Source: Epiperipatus broadwayi (lineage: Eukaryota; Onychophora; Udeonychophora; Euonychophora; Peripatidae). From it: DNA of 64,000 nt. A program made the translations under genes and the position numbers. The stretch spans positions 2,761,935 to 2,825,934 of the forward strand of contig JAQFVV010012512.1 of NCBI GenBank assembly GCA_028023455.1. Direction: 5' to 3'. Shown here one piece after another: positions 1-10,343 of the stretch. The notes under the pieces are model-generated. The model was given only the letters and a program-made list of their open reading frames with translations, searched no databases and was not told the DNA's origin. Each line of letters starts with the position of its first letter. Within the stretch, counting starts at the first letter, position 1.

Positions 1-1250
1 AAAGATTAAAAATAAGAAAATATAAAAAAAGGAACATGAAATTGGAATAGATTTTTCAGGTGAATAAATGGTAAAATTTTATTAAACTAAAATTATAGAT
101 CACGTTTGGAAACAAAAATGTGAAGAAAAAGTTATCGACAGTATTTTTAAAGAACTATAAAAGTTATAAAAATATATAAAAAAATGTATCACCTATTCGT
201 TAAACTTTCAATGATTTAAGTATTGATTATTAATGATGGCGAAGGTGAAGAATAGAACTTATCCATTTGCTTGATTTAAATAGACACTAATAATTTTGAA
301 ATTACAATCAAACACTTACAGCATAAAATTGATGTATTATTTATTGAACACAAATACATTAAGCTTTTTTACTTTACCACATAAATAGGATAATATTACA
401 ATTCATAGGAAGATTATATATTATTGTATGTGAAATTACATATTTATATTATAAAAAAACTTAATGTTAGTAGTCCTTTTTTGTTTTTGCTTCTGAGAAT
501 CAAGTATCTTATGCCGAGGTCTCAGACACTGTCACATTAAGCACCAGGTAACTGAATAAATACGGTGAGATGAAATCTTATTGTCCCTTGCTCGAATTGC
601 CTCTAACATATTCCTGTTGTGTATTTTACTTATAATATTAATGAAATGTCACTTTGAAAGTGTAAATATTAAATCTATGTTGCTTAATGTATATGAAAAT
701 TTAAGCTTGCAAATAATTAAAAAAATTATAATTTTTATATTTATAATTTTATTAACATATGAGTGTTATTTAGGCATTTTTTTCCAGGAGCATTGTTAGT
801 TTTGTTTAAATTTTATATTCATTAAGTCAAACATATTTAATATTGATTTTTTCAAACTGATATTTCATTAATATTATGAGGTTATTAAAAATAAGACACT
901 GCCTTATCATTTAAATTTTTAATCATTAATTTCAGAATAATTTATGCTGTGTTTGTATCAAACACTTTATTTTCAACCATGTCAATAAATGAATACTGCA
1001 AACCGTTGACAGCTTAAAGAATAGGGAATAATGTATGAGTTGTATTTATATATATAACTTCCAGAGAATGTTGTGTAACTATAACCATTTAAAATTCATA
1101 TATATTAAACTGTAATTTTTTAACATTTGTATATTGAGTTTTTTTTTTTTTTCAGCGTTTATCTTTTTGTAATTGTGCTTCTTATTGATAACAAAAGTAA
1201 GTCAAATATAATTTTAATACAGTATTTAAAACACATGTTAGTAAATACAC

Positions 1251-1287
1251 AACGTTTCGAGTAGTAGCATTCTCCACTTCTCTTCAG
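1251..1287 (-). ncRNA. Hammerhead-like core (left arm of foldback)
   Basis: Read on the minus strand, the order is CTGAAGA (fits the catalytic CUGANGA), a hairpin-forming stretch ending in CTACTC, then GAAAC followed by GTT. Stem II pairs with one bulged A. Stem III would be only the A-U and C-G pairs of ACGT, so a dimer would be needed. Stem I is weak. I call this a related or decayed core, not a proven ribozyme. Confidence 0.45.
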
Positions 1288-1458
1288 CTGTTGCTGGCTT
1301 ATATGCACAGTGACAATATTCGCTTTGAAGTTGAACTCGCACCTTTAGATTCTTGAATATCGAATTTAAGGCAAACGCTAAACTCGATATTCAAGAATCT
1401 AAAGGTGTGAGTTCAACTTCTATGCGAATATTGTCACTGTGCATATAGGCCAACAAAC

Positions 1459-1495
1459 CTAAAGAAGAGTGGAGAATCATACTACTCGAAACGTT
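1459..1495 (+). ncRNA. Hammerhead-like core, damaged (right arm of foldback)
   Basis: The same arrangement as the left arm, read on the plus strand, but the invariant box is CTAAAGA, so the catalytic G5 is A. Stem II (GAGTGG with CTACTC, after one A) and GAAAC-GTT are intact. The equivalent copy at 39139-39175 keeps CTGAAGA, which shows that this change is local decay. Confidence 0.4.
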
Positions 1496-2411
1496 GTGTA
1501 ATTACTAACCTGTATAGTGTTTAAAATGTTTGTTATTAATATATCAAATGCAACATTACAAAAACCGATTATTCACCTACTATCAACTCCCCTTTATAGT
1601 CTTAATATTTTTTATTAATGATAATATGTTACTTTCTCAATGTATTTGATAGTTTTTACGTTAAAAAAATGGTGGGTAAAATAAGCTTATATATTCAATT
1701 AGACTTTTGTAAAATGTACGTTGCTAAAAAGATTAGACCTATGTAATAGGTAAAATATTTCGAGATGCTAAACAAGGAGGGTGTCATTTGACTTGATTTA
1801 ATAACTATTTGGATGCATGAACTTTTTCAATTTGTTATTCCTGTAATTATTTTTAGTGTCTAACCCTGTCACCTCTTAAATTTTTCTTCTCATATTTTAC
1901 TCTGAATAATCTTGTCTATTTGTATTTAAACATTTTGATTCTTTAATAACATTATTAACTGTCAATAACAAGTGTTACCACCAAATTTCCGTTTTATAAT
2001 GTCCAATCCTTTATTAATCATTCTGGAAATAATGAAATAATTTCCATATAATTTTAAATATAATTTTAGAATATATTATCCTCTATCAATTTTGCAATTT
2101 AAAATTAATTTTATACTTTTTAGTTCTAAAATCAGTCTATTCCAAATCATAATTCAATAACTTTAATTTGCCTACAATGCAGTTTAATCATTTCATATAT
2201 GTTATTGTTACTGTTTAATAAATTCCCTGAGTGTTGGATCTCTTTCTTCTCAGTGGTTTTGAACCTTTAATTTAAATTTTTAATTTTTTTAGTTCATAGA
2301 ACCAAGTAGAAGTTTTATGTTGGTATCTTAAAGTCTGAATTCCAGACAAGGGTTCAGTCATAATATATGTACATAGAAATTCCATTATTGTCATGGATAA
2401 ATGAATTCGAA

Positions 2412-2654
2412 GTATTATTTCCTGGAAATGTCATGTAATAAAAATATAATAGCCAAATAACTGATGTTTCAGAACACAAAAAAGTACTTTCCTCAGTGTT
2501 TCATCTTTCTCAAATCAAAAGAATGTGTGTGATGCCACACACATTCTTATGATTTGAATAAGAAAAGGCTCTGAGGAAAGAACTTGTTATTATACTGATA
2601 CGTCAGCTATTTAGCTATTATGTTTTTACTACGTGGAAGCTCCTAGAAATAATA
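2412..2654. repeat. Terminal foldback of the long repeat, with hammerhead-like core
   Basis: Arms of about 110 bp pair around a GTGTGTGATGCCACACAC centre near 2530. In the right arm (2567-2608) the plus strand reads GGCT, CTGAGGA, a variable loop, GATAC, GTC, AGCT. This matches a hammerhead layout with a 4-bp stem I (GGCT with AGCT) and a GUC cleavage triplet, but GAAA has become GATA and stem II is poor. The identical arrangement lies at 40296-40337 in copy 2. Confidence 0.6.
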
Positions 2655-2655
2655 T

Positions 2656-4667
2656 ATATATATTAAGCAATTAAATCACCCCACATGGTTAAGAAATCCA
2701 GTACTGCCCTCTGTGAACTAATATATAAATACATTAATATTCAATAACAAAATGATTAAAATTTGCATATATGTTCTATTTGACAAGCATTGACATATGA
2801 GTGCACACATATGTGTATATGCATGAATTTTCTGAACACATTTGACTTGTTACAAAATAATTATCAAAATCTTAAATTATACAAAATACAATAAATGATT
2901 GAAGTTTCAGTTAAATGAAATACATTTTACATACTAGGTTTACTGAAACACGTATATATAATTTGCACACACGTGGGAAACATTAATTTATCTACATAAC
3001 ATTTGTATTTATCACAATAAAATTATGAAAGATTATTTTCGCGATTTAATCTCTTTGCTGAATATAGTCTTTTTCTTTAAAATAAGAACTATAAAATTTT
3101 TGACAGTTAATTGATTTAAAATGTCTTTTTTTTTTCCTAGTCTAAAAAATTTTTGGAAATCTTTTTTTTTTTTGACTATTAATTATAACTTTGTTTGTAC
3201 TTTTTTTTCTAAATTATAAATATAACTTTAAACAGTTTTTTTTCTTTAATAAACGATTTTAAACTAATATTGTTTTATAGAATAAAAAATATATAAATTT
3301 TAAGACGGTCTTTCTGCTTGATGAGTTAATGCTGATGAAGAAGGCAAGGTAAGGTAGGAAAAATAAATACATAAACAGCAGCTCCCCATGCCATGATAAG
3401 TTGATAGCCAAGCATGAATTATCAAGCACCCAATGTTCTATGATGTTGTGAGAAAATACCTCATTTTAAAGCATTGGTCCTTCTAAGTCCCTAGACAGAT
3501 CATCCTCAAAGAGTAGTATCCAGAAAAAAAATAAAAGGCAGTGAGCCAACCCTGCTCATCCATGAAGTCTATATATATTCACTGCTGGATTACCCTGGAA
3601 GCTCAACATCTAGGTCTAGACAGTGATGAGTCTATACTTTAGAATGTCATGAACACACTGCATCCAGACAGCCCTGTTCAACTATACACCCACCATAAAC
3701 ATAAAAAGTAAAAATTCACGCATCACTTTCAAAATGTAATTTTACTAAAGAAATTATTTAAAATTCCATTATCATATATAACTTTACTCACCACAGCTAT
3801 ATATATTTTTATCTGTTCTTCTCTGCCTTTAGATACGTAAGCATATATATATATAATTGCTTATTCAGCAAGCTTGGGTTTCCTGGTAAGTTTGGTTTCA
3901 GGGATCGTCATCATCAGGAAAAATTATAATCCATGTATAATGTTGGTCCATAGTTGGTCTCCCATCTGTGTAGAACTGTTCCAGGCAAGCAGTTGTCTTG
4001 GTTTAATAGATTTCAGGCCAGTGACTGTCCTCTCCTCATTTAAGGCTATGAGTTTCAGCATAAAAATGGGTCATTTTCTCCATGTGAATTCAAACTCCTG
4101 CTAAAGAAAACAGACGACTATCTTGTCTTCAGCTACATTAGTTTATGGTAGCTATTCTGCAAATTCTATGGTCAGTTAAAACCAATTGCTGCGCTTCATC
4201 AAGTTGCAACAAAATATTGTAACCAACTTTTCAGGTGACTGTTCTTACAAAAATTATTATCCAGACTGCTCTCTTCAAAAATCACTACCTGGACTGGAGC
4301 TAATTTTGTTATCAGCCCTTTTATAGAAACATCTAAGGTGATAACAACACCTTGATTGAAAACAGAGTTTCTATTTTTATCTCTCTAATCCCTTTGAAAA
4401 CATATACATGTTTTTACTTAGGGGATTTCTAATAGATAAAAATTTTGTTTAATTAATTAAAAAAATCAAAAATAAGTATGGTGTTTTACATTTCAAAATT
4501 AGAATTACAAATAATATTTATCAGACCTTTTTAAAATATTTAATTTTACAATAAAATATTATTTTAAACCCAGAGTTATTTAACCCTTTACTTATTATTA
4601 GTTTATTTTAGGAAATATAGAAAAATATCTACAAAAATTTATTGTGTTTATTTCTATTTTGTCTTTA
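2656..4667. other. Noncoding stretch, no gene recognised
   Basis: 2656-3300 is A+T-rich with poly-T runs. 3300-4330 is visibly richer in G+C than its surroundings and has no long ORF on either strand; the 3874-4104 ORF matches nothing I know. The block may be an old mobile element or terminal repeat, but I see no repeats or motifs that settle this. Confidence 0.3.
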
Positions 4668-4670
4668 TTT

Positions 4671-4701
<31 letters not shown>

Positions 4702-4744
4702 TATATTAGTGTGTGCTATGCAATCCAACTGGTTACAATATATA

Positions 4745-4920
4745 TATAATTGAAATAATAAATTTAATGGTTTACAAACTATTATAAACAATCCTTAAAT
4801 CCACAGAAGTACTTTCAGCTAATTTCTTAAACCTACCTGAAATTAACTGAAAGTACTTCTGCAGATTTAAGGATTGTTTATAATAGTTTGTAACCGTTAA
4901 ATTTATTATTTCAATTATAA
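4745..4920. repeat. Foldback element between (TA)n tracts
   Basis: The arms (4745 to about 4825 and 4840-4920) are near-perfect reverse complements, sharing the block TAAACAATCCTTAAAT and the block GAAGTACTTTCAG, with a spacer of roughly 12 bp. (TA)n tracts flank it at 4668-4694 and 4951-4988. This is the size and shape of a small MITE; the TA flanks hide any target duplication. Confidence 0.85.
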
Positions 4921-4948
4921 TTACAATTTTGTTTTAATTAATGGACAT

Positions 4949-4950
<2 letters not shown>

Positions 4951-4988
<38 letters not shown>
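4951..4988. repeat. (TA)n microsatellite
   Basis: A nearly pure TA run of about 38 bp directly downstream of the foldback. A second shorter run lies at 5021-5036, just before the candidate exon. Confidence 0.95.
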
Positions 4989-4991
<3 letters not shown>

Positions 4992-5054
4992 TGTTGTATG
5001 CCATGAGACTTAACTGTATCAATATATATATATATATTTATCCTATAATTTTAG

Positions 5055-5197
5055 GAAACAATTGTGCACAAGCAGGACGACTACCACGTCAAAGTCCTTG
5101 TCCACCAGGATTTGTCTGGGATGATAAGTTTTCAGCATGTATAACATGTTCACGATTATCAGTTTTTGTAAACCATGTTTGTGTACCTATTGAATGA
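5055..5197 (+). CDS. Candidate terminal exon, cysteine-rich (TNF-receptor-like module)
   Basis: The reading frame from the AG at 5053-5054 to the TGA at 5195-5197 encodes about 46 residues. It starts with the last two bases of a split codon, after a pyrimidine-leaning tract and AG that look like a 3' splice site; the in-frame ATG at 4994 lies in (TA)n DNA and is unlikely to be a real start. Five cysteines are present. The stretch CPPGFVWDDKFSACITC has the spacing C-x5-WD-x5-C-x2-C, the spacing I know from the cysteine-rich domain of TACI-type TNF receptors. Codon choice and residue composition look coding, unlike the poly-I/K/N/Y translations around it. Upstream exons are not visible. It could also be another small disulfide-rich domain, or a relic exon. 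The function is inferred from the motif only. Confidence 0.5.
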
Positions 5198-6323
5198 AAA
5201 TTGAAATAATTTTTTTCTTGGACTATAATTGAAAATTCTTGATAATATTTTACAAGTTAAAAGCATCTAATTCAAATATTATATTTAATGCTGTTTTCCA
5301 ATTTATATAAAATATAAAAGCAATAATAAAAAATCATTGTATTAGAACACAATATTTATCATATTGTATTTTATTATATTCTAGAAAGATGCTGATGGAT
5401 ACAAGATATAGAAAATGGTGCAATTTATCTTATAGTATAACTACAGACACAAATATTAAAGTTATGGATCAATTTTTAGCTGAGAAATATATCTGTTTAA
5501 TAAATAAATTGAAAATGTTTTGTTTTACTTTTAACACCTTCATGAGAAAATCAGATTTTCTGATTGTTTTTATTTAATAATTTTATGACAGTTAGAATAT
5601 TTGTTGCTACTTGGTATGTTTGGTGGTAAATTTTTGAATTGCTTTCATTATTTAAGTTAAAATAAAATTTTAAAATTGTGCTTTAATAGATTTAAATTCA
5701 ATAGAATTGATTCAAAGTTGGTATAGATATAAAAAAAATTATGCTAAGCCATACAAGGCACTAATATTTTAGATAGGTGATCTAAGTTATTAGATATGAA
5801 AAAAAGATGAGAAAATATTGAATATTTTGATATCAAATTTAAAAATTGTTATTTGAATTTTAATAGATTTAAGTAAAGCTCATGAAAGGGCACTAAAGAA
5901 ATTGCTTCTGGTTTTCAATATAAAGATATAAGAATCTTTTAAAATTGAAAAATAATAGATTTAAGTTAAGGGTAGTAGTATATTTGCAGAACCCAATCAA
6001 TTAATGGCTCTGCTTTTCACCAAATACACATAAATATAACAGTTTCCAGGCAGATATTTTCTATACATACTATGGTAATAAAAAAAAAAAAAATTATTTG
6101 TATTACCAAAGTCTTATCTTTTAATTTTTTTGTTTTTTAATAAAGACTTCTTTTTTTAAGAAACAGCTTTTTATAGGGGGAGGGTGGCTGGTTTGCTTTT
6201 AAATAATTGACTTTTTTTTTGTTTGTTCTTTTTTTTAAAACACTTTTCTATAGTAGTATGGCCATAATTTTTTTTATTTTAAACACATTTATACAACCAC
6301 AGAATTCTCCTAATGGTTTAACC
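5198..6323. other. A+T-rich DNA downstream of the candidate exon
   Basis: If the exon is real, this begins with its 3' UTR; AATAAA-like signals are frequent (for example near 5500) but too common here to mean much. The 62-codon ORF at 5389-5577 follows a TTCTAG acceptor-like site but shows no domain. I see nothing else. Confidence 0.3.
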
Positions 6324-6331
6324 TATTTTTT

Positions 6332-7249
6332 GGTTATCATCGATTAGCCACCAAACACCATCTGATGTCACTGTTGCTAGTCAAAACCAATAGATATAAT
6401 GTTACTGGGCTGATTTACAAGTTACTTCTTTTACAGTACTACATGTCAGTGTGTAGCAATGGAATTTGTAGGGAGGGGGATACAATGTCTTTGCCGATCT
6501 GATGGAGCATCCATCACATGCAAGATAACTTTTAAAACATTATCCATTTCAGCACATTACCAGGCTGATTTACTATTTACTTTTTTATACACTACTACAT
6601 GTCAGCACATAGCACTGGATTTCACAGGGAAAAGGATCTGATGCCTTTAATGATCTGAAGGATCATCCACCACAATATACACAACATTTTTAAAAACAAA
6701 ATTATTTAATAAAATAGAATATTTCCTTTTTTTAATTAATGTCTGATCAAAAAAAAAATTTCAACACTATTTTAAAACAATTTACGAAACACACAATTCG
6801 ATTGCAAAATTCCCCTCTGATCAAGCCAAACTTGTGCTTTGAAAGTCTCATAGCTGTCCCTGCACAAAATACATTTTATGCATGATTTCTATTTAATGAC
6901 CAAAATGTACACTTTTGAAATTAGTTTAACCTTAAAAATATGTGTACGGAAGCATGTCTTTTCTTACAATTAATAATATCTAAAACTACATCAGGTCGTA
7001 TAAAAAATAAGTACTTCGAATGCACATGCAAAGACTTAGGACAACTTAACTTCTTCACCTCCTCACATCATACTCACATCATACTGTAGTATCTATGAAG
7101 TGTGTGATAGTACCATGAAGCACAATATCTGCTTAGCTGCCTGCCAGTATAAATATAACTATTTTATAAGTCACATGAGCAGTATATTTCTGTGCTTTTG
7201 CATGGAACAGCAACATCAGGTGGTGTTTGGTGACTAATCAACAATAACC
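6332..7249. mobile_element. Non-autonomous DNA transposon, copy A (918 bp)
   Basis: The ends are terminal inverted repeats of about 29 bp: the left begins GGTTATCATCGATTAGCCAC and the reverse complement of the right begins GGTTATTGTTGATTAGTCAC, with 25 of 29 positions matching by eye. The element is flanked by identical 8-bp direct repeats TATTTTTT at 6324-6331 and 7250-7257. The interior contains a degenerate internal repeat around ACTACATGTCAG and no transposase ORF. A second copy is at 37606-38386. An 8-bp target duplication is compatible with several superfamilies (hAT, Merlin, MULE-like); the GGTT terminus does not decide. Confidence 0.9.
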
Positions 7250-7257
7250 TATTTTTT

Positions 7258-7779
7258 CCCACAGCTTCATCTGTACCAGATTTAAACCCTCTCTCAGTAC
7301 ATATATATAAGTGTCAACATGGTTCTATAGGTATCATCACACAAATAAATGCAAACAAGTGACTGTGATATCATCAGTTTATATATATTACAGTGTGTGT
7401 ATTTATTTTGAAATAATATATTTTAGTATATATTTGGTTTGCTAAAAAGAGTTGTTTTGCATTGAAAATTGTGTATATATCGGCATGGACTACACACAAT
7501 GACATTATATGTAGAGTAGTATTGTTAAAAGCTGTCACATTCAAACATTTAACCTTAAATAGGTCATAAACAAAAGCCCCACTGGGATCATCTGTTTTGA
7601 CATAGCTTGATGACATAATTTAAGTTGTTTCTAAGCAATAATATTTTTAAAAAATATATAAATTTTAGAAAACAAAATTAAATTCCTGAAAAGAAAGAAT
7701 ATTAGTTTATAAATACAATATGACTTATTTTAGACAACATAGGTTACATTTTTTAAGTTAAAGATATAAAAAAAGAGAA
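7258..7779. other. No gene recognised
   Basis: A+T-rich sequence with a short minus-strand ORF (7374-7616, 80 codons) that resembles no family I know and has unremarkable composition. Probably noncoding. Confidence 0.3.
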
Positions 7780-8250
7780 TAACAAAAAGTTACTTTTGAT
7801 TTTTGCTAAAATAAAAATATAAATTCATCTCATAAAACTATTACTTTTACTTAAACTTAAAATAACAGCACTCTTTCGCTGTAATTAAAGATGGCCACCA
7901 AAGAAGGAAAAGGGACATCGGAAACTAAAATATAATGGGGTCAACAGGATGGGTGCAGCAGACTAAAAATCAGGGAGGCATAAAAAATAGACTCATCAAA
8001 GAGCACATGTCTTTCATTTTCTTTTGCTTGGTGTTATGTGTGACCTATAAAACAGTTTGCTATAAAACTGTGTTATTTTTGAGGGAATATAAAAATGTGC
8101 CAGGGTAATATTACCAATGGAGTGACCCATTGTAACATGTGTGGTTAGAGAATTGTTTCTTTGCCAATGCTTTCTGAAGTCATATTAATGCTTAAGGAAA
8201 GCTTATCACCTACCTGACTTTTAAAATCCTGAACCACCTATCAGCTATAA
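7780..8250 (+). repeat. Dispersed repeat family, copy 1
   Basis: This block aligns by eye with 9880-10260 joined to 12453-12670. Shared landmarks in order are ACAGCA.TCTTT.GC, GGAAACTAAAATATA, TCTTTTGC.TGGT, AGTTTGCTATAAA, GGAATATAAAAATG and the CATTGTAACATGT block. No ORF spans it. It is the uninterrupted version of the second copy. Confidence 0.75.
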
Positions 8251-9478
8251 TAAGATCATATGACAGATCCAACTAGAGATAAAATCCATGCACAATTGAA
8301 GTGCTATAAATGAACAATTAAAACTTTATCACTAAGAAACTTTCTTTCACATACTAGAAATGCTCTCCTTTATGAACTATAAATACAATGAAATGTTCTG
8401 TTGAATCAGTATTACTGAATATCTGAATCCTAAGAACATTAACTTTTAATAATCAAAGTGATCTTATAGTTTAACTTATAGTTTTGAATAAATAAACCAT
8501 ATGAATGTAATTTACTTTGCTGCCTATAGACCTTTATTATCAGCATACTATTAATTAAATTCTATTACTATTATTTTTCCAAATAAATTGCCAATCCCAT
8601 ATCCAAAAATATAATCTTCCAGAATGTAGCAAATTTTCATTTAATAGTGACCAATAAAGATAAACAGATTTCATGTATAGAATCCTGGTGCCTGATAAAC
8701 AAAATAAAAACTGCTTTTTCTCCAGCTATTAGGAAAATTTAGTTATGTGACCAGGAAAAACAATTATGTTCACAAAAAATTTTGACTTATTCTAATAAAT
8801 TAATTATCAGAGAAGACTGGATATATGTAATTTAAAGCATATAAAACTGAAAATACTAATAAATGATACAATGGTGGCCAAAATAAGAGGCTTGAAACCC
8901 AGAAGCTGAGGAAGAGTGAGGAATTGGAATATATTATAAAATGAAATATAAAAGTTACTTTCATAAAAAAATCTTAATGTAGAATCTACAGAAATTTAAA
9001 AAAAAGAAAGAGAAATAGCTCAAATGAAAAGTGACAATTGGGGGAATAGATACTAACCATCAATAAAGCCCTAAAGTCCATGGACAAGAATTAATGTAAA
9101 TGAGATTGGATTGTTAAAAGATAACAGATTAATTGATTTGGGAGGAGGTGGTTGACAGTAAGCTAAGGATCAGTTTAGATTGTGATGGTGCATACATAAG
9201 TGGGGGGGGGATCATAGCCCAGAACTCCATATACCTCATTAAGTATGATAGGACCATCATTAAATATCTGTCAGTCTATTAGTATCAGGGTCCCTGAAAA
9301 GGGGAGGTTGACAGAATCTCCATGAGCATATAAGTCTCAAAATAGATGAGTAATCCTCCAATGTGGTCAGATGTGGGCTCCATACCATCACACTTATATG
9401 AATGTTGAAAATAACAAAGTGTTACTTTTCATTTTTGCTAAGATAAGAAATGAAAATGACTATCACAAACATAGCATC
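8251..9478. other. A+T-rich DNA, no gene recognised
   Basis: No coding frame or paired repeat stands out. A G-run of nine lies near 9202, and 9410-9450 resembles the start of the dispersed repeat at 7780, so another decayed fragment may be present. Confidence 0.3.
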
Positions 9479-9512
9479 CCAGCACACACACACACACATA
9501 TATATATATATA
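9479..9512. repeat. (CA)n(TA)n microsatellite
   Basis: A run of about nine CA units passes directly into TA units. Confidence 0.9.
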
Positions 9513-9759
9513 AAAGGGCACTGAATAACAAAGAGACTACATCAGCATTTTTGAAGCATGAAAAGACCACCAGTCATAGATTCGAACCTACCAACCCAGA
9601 ATGATGTGCAGAGAGAAATGATCACAGACGTAAAATAAAGGAGGCATACTTCATAAATGATGACACTCAATCCATCAATATAAAAGACACTTCTTTCTCC
9701 ATTTCAAAAAGTTTGACAAATTAATCCTAACAAAATAAAATGCTAAAACACAGCATCTA

Positions 9760-9915
9760 ACCAATTAGAATACTTCCCCTCATTACTATCAACTGCAATC
9801 AGCTATGAATATGAAGCCATGGAGCTTTGAAAGTACTAGGCGTAAATAAACATTAATAATATAGCTTCTCTAACAAGCATAAATGTGCATAATTTTTGGT
9901 AAAATATGAAATATA
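9760..9915 (+). repeat. Dispersed repeat fragment, inverted copy at 24060-24245
   Basis: The block with TATGAAGCCATGGAGCTTTG and the preceding CCCCTCAT.ACTATC matches the reverse complement of 24140-24245, and the similarity fades outward. It directly precedes dispersed-repeat copy 2, so it may be part of that family. Confidence 0.65.
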
Positions 9916-9986
9916 AATTCTTATTGAAAAACAATTACTATGACTTAAAATTAAAAAATCACAGCATTCTTTTGCCATTAATAAGG

Positions 9987-10188
9987 ATGGTCACTGATCA
10001 GTGAAAAGATGACTTTGAAAACTAAAATATATTAAATTGATCCAAATCAAAAAAGTATAAGCAGGATATGCTTGGCAAACTGCAAGCATGGTCACTGATC
10101 AGTGAAAAGATGACTTTGAAAACTAAAATATATTAAATTGATCCAAATCAAAAAGGTATAAGCAGGATATGCATGGCAAACTGCAAGC
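9987..10188 (+). repeat. Tandem duplication, 2 x 101 bp
   Basis: The block beginning GGTCACTGATCAGTGAAAAG occurs at 9989 and again at 10090, with almost no differences over 101 bp. The single-copy relative at 7880-7980 shows the duplication is specific to this copy and recent. Confidence 0.9.
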
Positions 10189-10261
10189 AGGGAGGAGATA
10201 TAAAAAGAAAACATATCAAAGTGCAGATTTTTTTAAGTCTTACATCTTCTTTTGCCTGGTT

Positions 10262-10340
10262 ATATATATATATATATTCAAATGTGTATGGCAAACTGCA
10301 AGTATACATTTGAATATATATATATATATATTCAAATGTG
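10262..10340. repeat. TA-rich hairpin
   Basis: TTCAAATGTGTA and TATACATTTGAA face each other across a 14-bp spacer between (TA)n tracts. This produces overlapping ORFs on both strands that are artefacts. Confidence 0.75.
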
Positions 10341-10343
10341 TAC

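Larger units (their letters stand above)
1222..1532. repeat. Foldback (long palindrome) in repeat copy 1
   Basis: Two arms of about 150 bp are near-perfect reverse complements around a centre near 1377. Both arms carry the same landmarks: a GTTTCGAGTAGTA block, a TGCACAGTGACAATATTCG block and a TAGATTCTTGAATATCGA block. The spacer is only about 10 bp. Transcribed, it would form one long hairpin. Each arm ends outward in a hammerhead-like core (listed separately). Confidence 0.9.
1..2655 (+). repeat. Long dispersed repeat, copy 1 (cut by window start)
   Basis: This segment reappears in the same orientation at 36859-40394, so it is a dispersed repeat of at least 2.65 kb. Shared landmarks in order are a leader around 30-110, the foldback at 1222-1532, the block around 1950-2300 and the terminal foldback at 2412-2654. 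Both copies stop at the same place and run into (TA)n. No coding capacity is visible; the ORF at 581-799 is A+T-rich noise. Copy 1 lacks the 781-bp transposon found in copy 2 and lacks a roughly 60-bp segment present in copy 2 near 39545-39605. With hammerhead-like cores in both foldbacks, it may be a non-autonomous retroelement of the Penelope type, but that is inference. Confidence 0.85.

Noticed and set aside
3885-3935. Minus-strand CTGATGA ... GAAAC spacing resembling a hammerhead
   Set aside because: The stretch between the boxes does not form a stem II and no GUH cleavage site with stem I partner follows.
5389-5577. 62-codon ORF after a TTCTAG acceptor-like site, possibly a further exon of the candidate gene
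   Set aside because: The preceding exon ends in an in-frame stop, composition is like the surrounding A+T-rich DNA, and no domain is seen.
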